Assembly: GCA_027451405.1 (NCBI GenBank)
Contig: DAIDJM010000008.1
Span: 1 to 64,000, forward strand
Direction: 5' to 3'
Origin: Acetobacteraceae bacterium
GTDB taxonomy: Bacteria; Pseudomonadota; Alphaproteobacteria; Acetobacterales; Acetobacteraceae
DNA: 64,000 bases
Shown here: in pieces, positions 56,142 through 64,000 of the stretch
Numbering within the stretch: position 1 is the stretch's first letter
Layout: each line of letters opens with the position of its first letter
Translations under genes and position numbers: made by a program
Notes under the pieces: generated by a model
The model's input: the letters and a program-made list of their open reading frames with translations, nothing else
What the model was told of the DNA's origin: nothing
The model's database searches: none

Positions 56142-56747
56142 ATGCTCTCGCACTTGCGTCCCGCGATCGTGCTCATCGCGCTCTCCACGGCCCTGACCGG
56201 CGTCGCCTTCCCGCTGCTCTTCACCTACGCCGGCAATGCCATCCTGCCGTTTCAAGCAGGCGGCAGCCTCATCGTGCAGAATGGCCGCGTGATCGGCTCC
56301 GCGCTGATCGGCCAGAACTTCACGAGCGACCGATATTTCCACGGCCGCCCCTCGGCGCTCACCGGCACCGATCCGAAGGACCCGAGCAAAACGGTGCCGA
56401 CGCCTTATGACGCGAGCGAATCGGGCGCCTCGAACCTCGCGCCGACCTCAAAGGCGCTGCTCGACCGCGTCGCCGGCGATGTCAAAGCCTATGGCGGCCA
56501 CGACGTGCCGGCCGACGCGGTCACGACCTCGGGCTCCGGCCTCGATCCGCAGATTTCGCCCGAGACCGCCGCGTTGCAGGTGGCGCGGGTCGCGAAAGCC
56601 CGCCACATGGCCGCGGCCGATGTGCAGAAGATCGTCGATGCGCACACGGAAGGGCGTTATTTCGGGTTGCTGGGCGAGCCGCGGGTGAACGTGCTCGAAC
56701 TCAACCTGGCACTGGACGGCTCGCGCGTGAGCGTCGCGAAGGAGTAA
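56142..56747 (+). CDS. kdpC: KdpC, assembly/nucleotide-affinity subunit
   Basis: A 201-residue subunit with one N-terminal membrane helix (LRPAIVLIALSTALTGVAFPL). The periplasmic domain has GSALIGQNF, YFHGRPSA, YDASESGASNLAPTSKAL and SGSGLDPQISPETA, all standard for KdpC. It stabilises the complex. Ten bases follow kdpB; 128 bases with repeat copy 4 precede kdpD. Confidence 0.96.
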   Translation: MLSHLRPAIVLIALSTALTGVAFPLLFTYAGNAILPFQAGGSLIVQNGRVIGSALIGQNFTSDRYFHGRPSALTGTDPKDPSKTVPTPYDASESGASNLAPTSKALLDRVAGDVKAYGGHDVPADAVTTSGSGLDPQISPETAALQVARVAKARHMAAADVQKIVDAHTEGRYFGLLGEPRVNVLELNLALDGSRVSVAKE

Positions 56748-56810
56748 GACCGGGGGGGCTTTTCCCCCCAGGACCCAGGCTGGGCCGGCAGACTCCAACC
56801 CTTTCGCGAC

Positions 56811-56870
56811 GGGGTCTGGGGCCTTTCGGCCCCAGGGGGGTGCAGGGGCAAAGCCCGTGCCCGCCGGAGG
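56811..56870 (+). repeat. GC-rich double-hairpin repeat, copy 4 (supplies kdpD ribosome site)
   Basis: CTGGGGCC-TTTC-GGCCCCAG (56816-56835) is a perfect 8-bp hairpin; GCAGGGGC and GCCCGTGC (56842-56860) form the second stem with one mismatch. The CCGCCGGAGG tail ends at 56870, five bases before the kdpD GTG. The GGAGG of the repeat is thus the Shine-Dalgarno sequence of kdpD. Confidence 0.8.
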
Positions 56871-56875
56871 CAAGC

Positions 56876-59506
56876 GTGAACCGCCCCGACCCCGAAGCCC
56901 TCCTCCTCGCCGCCGCGAAAGAAGGCAAGGGCCACCTCAAGGTCTTTCTCGGCGCCGCCCCCGGGGTCGGCAAAACCTGGGAAATGCTCGCCGCCGCCCG
57001 GCGCGCCCGCGACGAAGGCCGTGACGTGCTGATCGGCGTGGTGGAGACGCATGGCCGCGCCGGCACGCAATCCATGATCGGCGACTTGCCGCTGCTGCCC
57101 CGCAAGCGCATCGACCATCGCGGCCAGGGCTTCGAGGAATTCGACATCGACGCGGCGCTCGCCCGCCGCCCGGGCCTGCTGCTCGTCGACGAGCTCGCCC
57201 ATACCAACGTGCCGGGCAGCCGTCATGCCAAGCGCTGGGAGGATGTGGCCGAGCTGCTCGAGCACGGCATCGATGTCTGGGCGACGCTGAACATCCAGCA
57301 TCTCGAAAGCCTCAATGACGACATCGCCCGCATCACCGGCGTGCGCGTCGCCGAGACGCTGCCCGACCGCGTGCTGGAAATGGCCGACGCGATCGAGTTC
57401 ATCGATCTTCCGCCTGCGGAACTGCGGGCGCGCCTGCGCCAGGGCCTGATCTATCCGGCTCCCACCGCCTCCCGCGCGCTCGACAATTTCTTCCGCGAGG
57501 GCAATCTCGCCGCGCTGCGCGAAATCGGCCTGCGGCGCGCGGCCCAGCGCGTCGACCAGGACGTGCGCGACTATATGCGCAGCCACGCGGTCGCCGGCCC
57601 CTGGCCGGCCGCCGAGCGCGTGCTGGCGCTCGTCGGCAACGATGCGGCGGCCGGCACGGTCGTCCGCCGCGCCAAACGCCTGGCCGACGCGCTCCGCGCA
57701 CCCTGGATCGCGCTTTACGTGGAGCGCGCGGGAACACCGGAATCGCCGCGCGCGGCACTCGATCTGGCCGCGCAACTGGGTGCCGCGATCGAAATCCGCG
57801 CCGGCGGCGACCTGGTCGGCACCGCGGTCGCGCTCGCGCGCGAGCGCAACGTCACCCATATCCTGATCGGCCGCAGCGGGCGCAGCCGGCTGCGCCGCCT
57901 CATGGGACGCACGCTCGCGGCCGCGCTGCTGCGCCAGGCACCGGATTTCGCGCTGCATATCGCCCCCGCGGGCGGCGGCCGGGTTTCGCGCCCGGGCGCC
58001 CGCGCGCTCCGGCCCGGGCTCGTGCCCTGGGCGGGCTCGACGGTCCTGGTCGCAATCGTCGTTGCGTCTGGCGAATTGTTCTCCCGCGTGCTGCAGCACG
58101 AGGCGCTCGGCATGATGTTCCTGGCCGCGGTGGTCGGCGCCGCGACCCTGTGGGGCCTCGCGATCGCCATCTACGCCGCCGCGATCAGCTTCCTCTGCTG
58201 GAATTTCTTTTTCATTCCACCGATTTATCAACTCACCATCGGCGAGCCGCGCGACGTCGTCGCCATCCTGGTGTTCCTCGCGGTCGCCGTCGCCACCGGA
58301 TGGCTCGCGAGCCGGGTCCGGCGCGAGGCCGACGCCGCGCAGGGGCGCATCGCCACCCTCCGCCGTATCAGCGCCTTTTCGCGAAGGCTCGGCGCGCCCG
58401 CGACCGAGGCGGAATTGCTGCCCGAAATCGCGGCACTCGCCGCCGACGTCGCGGCCCCTTCCGTGGTGATGACCGAGGCGGACGGCGATATCGACATCCG
58501 GGCCGCCGTGCCCGCGTCGCTCGACACGATGGACGAGGGAAGCTGGGCCGCGGCGCGCTGGGCGCACGCGAAACAGGAAGCGGCCGGACGCGGCACCGCC
58601 ACCCTGCCTTCCAGCGCCTGGCGCTTCGTGCCGATGCAAACGGTGCGCGGTCATTTCGGCATCATCGGCGTGCGGCCCGATGCGCCGCTCGATGCCGGCG
58701 CCGTGCAGACCCTGCAGGCGCTCGCCGATCAGGCCGCAACCGCGGTCGAGCGCGTGCGGCTCGCGACCGATGCCGCCCGCAGCGCCGCGCAGCAGGAAAC
58801 CCAGAAACTGCGCGTCGCCCTCCTCAACAGCCTGAGCCACGATCTGCGCACGCCGCTCGCCGGCATCCGCGCCGCGGCGAGCGCGCTGCGCGGGGCCTGG
58901 AACGAGCTCGCTGCCGACGCGCGGCGCGACCTGCTCGTCAGCATCGAGCAGGATACCGTGCGCATGACGCGCTTTCTCGCGAACATTCTGGACATGACGC
59001 GCATCGAGACCGGCGAGGTGACGCCGCGCATCGAGCGCGTGGCACTCGCGCCGGCGGTGGAAGCGGCGGTCGCGCGCGTGCCGGGCCTCGGCCAGGTGGC
59101 GCTCGACCTGCCGGACGATCTGCCCGCCGCACTCGCCGATCCGGCCCTGCTCGAGCAGGTGCTGGTCAATTTGCTCGAGAACGCGGCGAAATACGGGCCC
59201 GAGGGCGGGATCGTGCGTGTCTCGGCCCGTATCTGTCCGGAAGGGCTGCGGCTCGCGATCGCCGATGAAGGCCCCGGCATCCCGCCCGACGATCTGCCCC
59301 ATGTGTTCGACAGTTTCTTCCGCGCGCGGCGCGGCGATCGCGTGGTGCCGGGCACCGGACTCGGGCTCGCGATCGCGCATGGTCTGATGGAAGCGATGGG
59401 CGGCGCGATCGCGGCGCGCAGCCCCCGCCCGGACGCGCCCCGCGACGGCGCGCCCGGCACGGACCTGGAACTGACGCTGCCGGCCGCGTCCCGGCCCGCG
59501 GCATGA
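56876..59506 (+). CDS. kdpD: KdpD, sensor histidine kinase
   Basis: An 876-residue sensor. The N-terminal KdpD domain has Walker A GAAPGVGKT and DELAHTNVPGS; a USP-like domain covers ~240-365; four membrane helices lie around 385-490 (DUF4118); a GAF-like part follows; the phospho-accepting H655 is in SLSHDLRTPL; and the ATPase domain has NLLENAAKYGPEG. It senses K+ limitation and salt stress. GTG 56876 is chosen because GGAGG lies five bases upstream. Overlaps kdpE by four bases. Confidence 0.95.
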   Translation: MNRPDPEALLLAAAKEGKGHLKVFLGAAPGVGKTWEMLAAARRARDEGRDVLIGVVETHGRAGTQSMIGDLPLLPRKRIDHRGQGFEEFDIDAALARRPGLLLVDELAHTNVPGSRHAKRWEDVAELLEHGIDVWATLNIQHLESLNDDIARITGVRVAETLPDRVLEMADAIEFIDLPPAELRARLRQGLIYPAPTASRALDNFFREGNLAALREIGLRRAAQRVDQDVRDYMRSHAVAGPWPAAERVLALVGNDAAAGTVVRRAKRLADALRAPWIALYVERAGTPESPRAALDLAAQLGAAIEIRAGGDLVGTAVALARERNVTHILIGRSGRSRLRRLMGRTLAAALLRQAPDFALHIAPAGGGRVSRPGARALRPGLVPWAGSTVLVAIVVASGELFSRVLQHEALGMMFLAAVVGAATLWGLAIAIYAAAISFLCWNFFFIPPIYQLTIGEPRDVVAILVFLAVAVATGWLASRVRREADAAQGRIATLRRISAFSRRLGAPATEAELLPEIAALAADVAAPSVVMTEADGDIDIRAAVPASLDTMDEGSWAAARWAHAKQEAAGRGTATLPSSAWRFVPMQTVRGHFGIIGVRPDAPLDAGAVQTLQALADQAATAVERVRLATDAARSAAQQETQKLRVALLNSLSHDLRTPLAGIRAAASALRGAWNELAADARRDLLVSIEQDTVRMTRFLANILDMTRIETGEVTPRIERVALAPAVEAAVARVPGLGQVALDLPDDLPAALADPALLEQVLVNLLENAAKYGPEGGIVRVSARICPEGLRLAIADEGPGIPPDDLPHVFDSFFRARRGDRVVPGTGLGLAIAHGLMEAMGGAIAARSPRPDAPRDGAPGTDLELTLPAASRPAA

Positions 59507-60213
59507 GCGCGCCCCGCCCGCTCGTGCTCCTCGTCGATGACGAGACGCAGCTGCACCGGATCCTGCGGCCGGCGCTGGAAGCCGCCGGCTACGCGATCGA
59601 AAGCGCGCTCACCGGCGAGGACGCGCTGCGGCTCGCGGCCGCGCACGGACCGGCCTGCGTGCTGCTCGATCTCGGGCTGCCCGACATGGAAGGTCGCGAG
59701 GTGCTGCGGCGCATGCGGGGCTTCCTGCCCTCGCCGGTGCTGGTCGTCTCCGCGCGCGACCGGGTCGCCGAAAAGATCGCGGCTCTCGATGCCGGTGCTG
59801 CCGATTATGTCGAGAAACCGTTCGACACCGGCGAGCTGCTCGCGCGCATCCGCGCGGCGCTGCGGGCGCATCCGCCAGGCCCGGAACAAACGCCCCGCTT
59901 CCGCGCGCCTCCGCTCGAGGTCGATTTCGAACGCCGCACGGTGCGGGTCGAGGGCGCGGCCGTGACGCTCACGCCGCGGGAATACGCGCTGCTCGTGATG
60001 CTGATCCGCAATGTCGGCCGGGTTCTGACCCACCGGCAAATCCTGCACGCCGTGTGGGGACCGGCGCATGGCGAGGACGTCCAATATTTGAGAGTGTACA
60101 TCCAGCATTTGCGCCGGAAGCTCGGCCGCGAGACGGCCGCGATGCTGCAAACCGAACCGGGCATCGGTTATCGCTTCCGCGAGCCGGAAGCCGCTGCGGC
60201 CTCAGAGGCTTAG
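59503..60213 (+). CDS. kdpE: KdpE, response regulator
   Basis: A 236-residue OmpR-family regulator. The acidic pair D12-D13 (LLVDDE), phospho-accepting D56 in VLLDLGLPDMEG and the lysine in VEKPFDTGE form the receiver. The winged helix has LTPREYALLVMLIRNVGRVLTHRQIL and LRVYIQHLRRKLG. When phosphorylated by KdpD it activates the kdp operon. ATG overlaps the kdpD stop. Confidence 0.95.
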   Translation: MSAPRPLVLLVDDETQLHRILRPALEAAGYAIESALTGEDALRLAAAHGPACVLLDLGLPDMEGREVLRRMRGFLPSPVLVVSARDRVAEKIAALDAGAADYVEKPFDTGELLARIRAALRAHPPGPEQTPRFRAPPLEVDFERRTVRVEGAAVTLTPREYALLVMLIRNVGRVLTHRQILHAVWGPAHGEDVQYLRVYIQHLRRKLGRETAAMLQTEPGIGYRFREPEAAAASEA

Positions 60214-60332
60214 GCGCCCCACACCGGGACTCGGACCCGGAAGAATTGGGGGTGTGTGAAACGGATCACACGCGCCGGACCATGGAACCTCATACAGATT
60301 CTGCGAGATCATGAAGCGCGAGAGGCGGTGCC

Positions 60333-60737
60333 ATGGATACGTTGCGTCCGAAACTCGGGGGCGCCATCGTCGCGTTCCGAGCGCGCATTTCCGCATCCGC
60401 CAGCCTCACGCTGCTCGACCGCATGGAAGTCGTGCGGTGGCACGAGCAAGCGCAGCGGTTCGGCTACGATCGCCTGGTGATCCATGAGCGGCTGGCCGGC
60501 GATCCGCCCGAAGTGGGCAGTTTCCTCTCGGTCTACCGCCGCGGCGAGCCCTGGTCGCGCTTCGGCATCACGCGCCTCGGCGGACGCATCCTCGCCTGGT
60601 GCTGCGTCACCGGCGCCGATATCGGCCGTTTCGATAGCGTCGCGGAAGCGCTGATGGCCCTGCTGCCGGCCGACGTCACGCCGATGGCGGCGGTCGCCGG
60701 CCCGGCGCTGCCCGACAACGTCATCCCGTTCAACTGA
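60333..60737 (+). CDS. Hypothetical protein
   Basis: A 134-residue soluble protein without signal peptide or membrane helix. It contains [18 protein letters not shown], then a beta-rich segment ([21 protein letters not shown]) and a tail ending NVIPFN. Codon use is like its neighbours and GAGAGG lies upstream of ATG 60333, so it is probably real. No family recognised. Its end overlaps the convergent thioesterase gene by eight bases. Confidence 0.65.
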   Translation: MDTLRPKLGGAIVAFRARISASASLTLLDRMEVVRWHEQAQRFGYDRLVIHERLAGDPPEVGSFLSVYRRGEPWSRFGITRLGGRILAWCCVTGADIGRFDSVAEALMALLPADVTPMAAVAGPALPDNVIPFN

Positions 60738-61176
60738 CCGCGGGCCCGATCCGCGCGAGCGCGTCGCGCAGCGCGCGCGGAACCGGCACCGGCCGGCGCG
60801 AGTCGCGGTCGACGAAAACATGCACGAACCAGCCGAGTGCGGCGGGTTCGGCCGAGCCGGGGCGAAACAGGCCGATCCCATAGCGGACAGAGCTGCGGCC
60901 GAGCGTCTCGACCCGCAATCCCGCTTCGACCGGTTCGGGAAAAGCGAGCGAACCCAGGAACCGGCAATGGGACTCGGCGCAGACTCCGATCACCGCGCTG
61001 GCCTGGATGTCGAAACCGCCCGCCTCGATCAGATAGGCGTTTATCACGGTGTCGAAATAGCTGTAATAGGTCACGTTGTTCACGTGGCCATAGATGTCGT
61101 TGTCCATCCAGCGCGTCGGAATCTGCCGGAAATGCCGGAAATCGGCCCGGCCGGCGGTGGCGGCGGGCTCAGCCAA
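60730..61176 (-). CDS. Acyl-CoA thioesterase (4HBT hotdog fold)
   Basis: A 148-residue hotdog-fold protein. [21 protein letters not shown] carries the conserved 4HBT active-site segment, and [19 protein letters not shown] is the central strand region. It hydrolyses an acyl- or hydroxybenzoyl-CoA; the substrate is unknown. No ATG lies before the conserved domain; TTG 61176, overlapping the cysK stop by eight bases, is the likeliest start and implies coupling to cysK. Confidence 0.78.
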   Translation of the reverse strand: MAEPAATAGRADFRHFRQIPTRWMDNDIYGHVNNVTYYSYFDTVINAYLIEAGGFDIQASAVIGVCAESHCRFLGSLAFPEPVEAGLRVETLGRSSVRYGIGLFRPGSAEPAALGWFVHVFVDRDSRRPVPVPRALRDALARIGPAVS

Positions 61177-62161
61177 GGCCGGTGAAAAGCGGCGTCGAGA
61201 GATAGCGCTCGGCGAATGAGGGCGCGATGCCGACGATGAGTCGGCCGGCATTCTCGGGCGCGCGGGCGAGTTCGATCGCGGCATGCAGCATCGCCCCCCC
61301 TGAGATACCGAGCGGCAAACCCTCGAGCCGCGCCGCGCGGCGGGCGCTGGCGAGCGCCTCGCGCTCCGAGACCGTGATGATCCGGTCGATCTGCCCGCGT
61401 TCGAGCACCCGTGGCACGAAGCCCGGGCCGATGCCCTGAATCCCGTGCGGCCCGGGCTCGTCGCCCGAGAGCACGGCACTTTCCGCCGGCTCCACTCCGA
61501 CGATGGTCAGACCCGGCCGGCGCGGGCGCAGCGCGCGGCCGATCCCGGTCAGCGTGCCGCCGGTGCCGGCACCTCCCACCACGAGGTCCACGGCGCCCGC
61601 GCTGTCCACCCAGATTTCCTCGGCCGTGGTGGCCGCATGGATCGCGGGATTGGCCTCGTTTTCGAACTGCCGCGCCATCCAGCCCCCTGGTGTCGCGGCG
61701 ACGATCTCCTCGGCGCGGGCAATGGCCCCCGCCATCCCGAGCCGGGGCGGGGTGAGTTCGAGCTCGGCCCCCATGAGCCGAAGCATGCGCCGGCGCTCGA
61801 TCGAGGCGTTCTCCGGCATCGTGACGATCAGACGGTAGCCGCGGGCGGCCGCCACGAAAGCGAGCGCGATGCCGGTATTGCCGCTCGTCGGCTCGACGAG
61901 CACCGAGCGGCCTGGCGCGATCTCGCCCTTGGCCTCGGCGGCATCGACCATGGCCAGCCCGATCCGGTCCTTCACGGAGCCGAGCGGGTTGAAGAATTCG
62001 AGTTTGAGCGCGAGGTCGGCCACGAACCCGTCCTCGGCGGCGATACGCGGCAGGCGGACCATGGGTGTGCCGCCCACGGTCTCGAGCACGCTGCCATAGA
62101 TGCGGCCCCGCGGCGCGGCGGTCGCCGGGGTGCGGGGCAAGGCCGCGCTTTCGTTGGACAA
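61169..62161 (-). CDS. cysK: Cysteine synthase A (O-acetylserine sulfhydrylase)
   Basis: A 330-residue PLP enzyme. [15 protein letters not shown] begins the fold, the PLP lysine is in [23 protein letters not shown] binds the substrate carboxylate, and [15 protein letters not shown] cradles the PLP phosphate. It makes cysteine from O-acetylserine and sulfide. TTG 62161 is preferred because GGGGAGG lies six bases upstream; ATG 62200 is in frame but would include the ribosome site in the coding region. Divergent from the Rrf2 regulator. Confidence 0.92.
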   Translation of the reverse strand: MSNESAALPRTPATAAPRGRIYGSVLETVGGTPMVRLPRIAAEDGFVADLALKLEFFNPLGSVKDRIGLAMVDAAEAKGEIAPGRSVLVEPTSGNTGIALAFVAAARGYRLIVTMPENASIERRRMLRLMGAELELTPPRLGMAGAIARAEEIVAATPGGWMARQFENEANPAIHAATTAEEIWVDSAGAVDLVVGGAGTGGTLTGIGRALRPRRPGLTIVGVEPAESAVLSGDEPGPHGIQGIGPGFVPRVLERGQIDRIITVSEREALASARRAARLEGLPLGISGGAMLHAAIELARAPENAGRLIVGIAPSFAERYLSTPLFTGLG

Positions 62162-62243
62162 GGCGGTCCTCCCCGCGCAATCTACGTTTTCTTCTCGCAT
62201 ATCTTGGCTGGGAGTAGGGGTTGGCCGGTCCGGGAACAAGATC

Positions 62244-62693
62244 GTGATCCTGCGGCGCGACCGTTTCATGCTGGCGGTCCTGATCCTGCTGGATGTGGCG
62301 TTCCATGCCGGCCGGACCAGCACGGTCAGCGCCGCCGACATCGCCGAGCGCGCGGGCCTGGCCCGGCGCGGGATCGAGCCGCTGCTCCAATTGCTGTCGC
62401 GCTCCGGCCTGCTCGAGAGTATCCGCGGCCCGCGCGGCGGCTACCGTCTGGGACGGCCGCGGCGCGACATCCATCTGGATGAGGTCGTCCGGGTGGCGAC
62501 CTCGGAAGACGCGGCCGCCGAGGACGGGCCGGGCGGCGATCTGCACCGCAAGGTCGTGGAGCCGCTCTGGGCCGAGCTCGACACGGAACTGGCGGGCAAG
62601 CTGCGCGCGCTGACGCTCGAGGACCTGATCCGGCGCGGCGAGGCGGCGGGCCTGGTTCGGCCGTCGGCGGAGCCGATCACCTTCTCGATCTAA
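62244..62693 (+). CDS. Rrf2-family regulator, CymR-like
   Basis: A 149-residue winged-helix regulator. SAADIAERAGLARRGIEPLLQLLSRSGLLES and RGPRGGYRLGRPRRDI are the HTH and wing of Rrf2 proteins. It lacks the three cysteines that bind an iron-sulfur cluster in IscR, so it more likely senses cysteine metabolism like CymR. Position between cysK and cysI supports control of sulfur assimilation. GTG 62244 gives the usual family start. Confidence 0.82.
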   Translation: MILRRDRFMLAVLILLDVAFHAGRTSTVSAADIAERAGLARRGIEPLLQLLSRSGLLESIRGPRGGYRLGRPRRDIHLDEVVRVATSEDAAAEDGPGGDLHRKVVEPLWAELDTELAGKLRALTLEDLIRRGEAAGLVRPSAEPITFSI

Positions 62694-62715
62694 GGGCTGT
62701 TGCCTCCGGGAGCCT

Positions 62716-62732
62716 GGGAGGCTCTGCCTCCC
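62716..62732. other. GC-rich hairpin after rrf2-type gene
   Basis: GGGAGGC-TCT-GCCTCCC is a perfect 7-bp stem 22 bases after the regulator stop. Without a T-tract it is weak as a terminator by itself, but it lies upstream of the hairpin at 62812. Confidence 0.5.
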
Positions 62733-62811
62733 TGCCCCCTCGGCTGCCGAAGGCACGCGCAATCCCTGGAACTGCAGCCGCCCATCGCCATTTGCATGCC
62801 ATCGCCGCGTT

Positions 62812-62836
62812 AAAAACGCCCGAGCGTAGCGTTTTT
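62812..62836. terminator. Bidirectional terminator-like hairpin before cysI
   Basis: AAAAACGC (62812-62819) and GCGTTTTT (62829-62836) form a perfect 8-bp stem with a T-run on the plus strand. It lies 118 bases after the Rrf2 gene and 62 bases before the cysI start, so it either ends the regulator transcript or acts in the cysI leader. Confidence 0.6.
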
Positions 62837-62898
62837 CATGTTTAAGCGGCAACACCGCGTGCTATGCGCAGCCACCCTGAGCCGGATGGGATAAAGAC

Positions 62899-64000
62899 GT
62901 GGCCGAACCCAAACTCTCCGCCGTCGAGACGCTCAAGCGCGAAAGCCGGGGCCTGCGTGGCCGGATCGCCGAGGAGCTGGCCGAGGGTGGGATCCAGGTC
63001 AGCGAGGACACCTACCAGCTGCTCAAATTCCACGGCAGCTACGAGCAGTTCGACCGTGATACGGCGACGCTGCGCAAACAGCACGGGCACGAGAAGGAGT
63101 ATCAGTTCATGCTCCGCGTGCGGATGCCGGGCGGCCGGCTCACCGCGCGCCAATATCTCCTGCTCGACGCGCTCGCCAACGATCGCGGCAACGGGACGAT
63201 CCGCCTCACGACGCGCCAGGGGATCCAATTCCACGGCATCCTGAAGGGTGATCTGCAACCCGCGATCGCGGCCGTGAATGACAGCCTGCTGACCACCATG
63301 TCCGCCTGCGGCGACGTGGTGCGCAACATCACCGCTTCGCCGACGCCGCGGCGGGATGCGCGCCACGCGCGCGTTGCGGAGGACGCGTTCCGGCTTTCGG
63401 AACATCTGAAGCCGAAATCCCGCGCCTATTACCAGCTGTTCCTCGGCGAGGCGCCGGATGCGGGCGCGGACGAGACGGAGACGCTCTACGGGCCCACCTA
63501 CCTGCCGCGCAAATTCAAGGTCGGCATCACGATCGAGGACGACAACACGATCGACGTGCTGACCAACGATCTCGGCATCGTCGCGCTGTTCGAGGGCGAC
63601 ACGCTGCTCGGCTACAATATCGCGCTCGGCGGCGGTCTCGGCATGACGCACAACAATGCGCGCACCTATCCGCGGCTCGCCACGCCGCTCGCCTTCGTGC
63701 CGCCGGAAGACCTGGTCGCCATGGTCGACGCGGTGATCAAGCTTCAGCGCGATTATGGGGACCGAACCAATCGCCGCCGCGCCCGGCTGAAATATGTGCT
63801 CGACGATCGCGGGCTGGATTGGGTGCGCGAGACGCTGGCCGCCTATTTCGGCAAACCCTTCGCCCCCGCGCGCCCGATGCGGCTCGCGGTGCCCAGCCTG
63901 CTCGGCTGGCACGCGCAAGGGGACGGCAAGCTGTGGCTCGGCGTGCCGGTCGCTTCCGGCCGCGTGGCGGACCCCGAGGATGGGCCCCGGATCCGCACGG
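62899..64000 (+). CDS. cysI: CysI, sulfite reductase haemoprotein (3' truncated by window)
   Basis: The open frame from GTG 62899 to the window end gives 367 residues without a stop. LKFHGSYEQFDRD, TIRLTTRQGIQFHGI, YLPRKFKVGITI and GGGLGMTHNN match the first half of the assimilatory sulfite reductase beta subunit. The siroheme/4Fe-4S cysteines lie beyond the window. It reduces sulfite to the sulfide used by CysK. Sulfite rather than nitrite reductase is preferred from the overall match to CysI. Confidence 0.92.
   Translation, partial: MAEPKLSAVETLKRESRGLRGRIAEELAEGGIQVSEDTYQLLKFHGSYEQFDRDTATLRKQHGHEKEYQFMLRVRMPGGRLTARQYLLLDALANDRGNGTIRLTTRQGIQFHGILKGDLQPAIAAVNDSLLTTMSACGDVVRNITASPTPRRDARHARVAEDAFRLSEHLKPKSRAYYQLFLGEAPDAGADETETLYGPTYLPRKFKVGITIEDDNTIDVLTNDLGIVALFEGDTLLGYNIALGGGLGMTHNNARTYPRLATPLAFVPPEDLVAMVDAVIKLQRDYGDRTNRRRARLKYVLDDRGLDWVRETLAAYFGKPFAPARPMRLAVPSLLGWHAQGDGKLWLGVPVASGRVADPEDGPRIRT

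Noticed and set aside
62162-62200. ATG 62200 as the cysK start
   Set aside because: The strong GGGGAGG site lies between it and TTG 62161 at the right distance for the TTG; the added 13 residues have no conserved character.

Overview
The window is about 67% GC, densely coded, and reads as chromosome of an alphaproteobacterium, most likely an Acetobacteraceae (acetic-acid/acidophile) relative. Supporting signs are hopanoid genes (hpnJ, hpnK), an acid-type S53 (sedolisin) peptidase, the rplU-rpmA-obgE-proB order, and two families of hairpin repeats between genes of a type I associate with that family. Gene families are recognised by reading the translated sequence; no database search was run.

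Layout. 1-2.4 kb: end of hpnJ, hpnK and a TspO-like gene, separated by two copies of a three-hairpin AT-rich repeat. 2.4-9.6 kb: rsmB, a glycosyltransferase of the ArnT/PMT type, and a two-gene RND efflux operon. 9.6-13.5 kb: chorismate mutase, pmbA, bioB, bioA. 13.6-17.2 kb (minus): SDR, SRPBCC/ArsR pair with its own operator, AI-2E-type permease and a CDP-alcohol phosphatidyltransferase. 17.3-23.1 kb: purM-purN, a small CoxIV-like protein, a SRAP peptidase, tRNA-Ser, rplU-rpmA-obgE-proB.

23.2-33.3 kb is the most interesting region. An eight-gene minus-strand operon encodes an Omp85/TpsB transporter, an ExbB fused to DUF2341/LamG-like domains, ExbD, a TonB-like protein, a porin, a coiled-coil protein, a parvulin-like chaperone and a small secreted protein. 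Opposite it is a secreted PstS-like phosphate-binding protein. A near-consensus PHO box lies upstream of the operon and two weaker tandem PHO-like sites lie upstream of the PstS-like gene. I infer a phosphate-starvation envelope/secretion system. No TpsA-type substrate is present.

33.3-43.4 kb is a looser accessory region: RlpA, a GT4 glycosyltransferase, heparinase II/III, pdxH, an AraC regulator, two paralogous secreted cysteine proteins, a G-rich tandem repeat, a broken TetR gene, the S53 peptidase, a diverged 85-bp repeat pair and tRNA-Gln. 43.4-51.9 kb: ispE, a TPR protein, a RodZ-like protein, an AI-2E permease with a long C-terminal extension, a GlsB/YeaQ protein, a Rieske oxygenase and a diguanylate cyclase. 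52-60.2 kb: tRNA-Gly and the complete kdp potassium system (small ORF, kdpF-A-B-C-D-E). 60.3-64 kb: a hypothetical gene, a thioesterase, cysK, a divergent Rrf2 regulator and the start of cysI, which together form a sulfur-assimilation locus.
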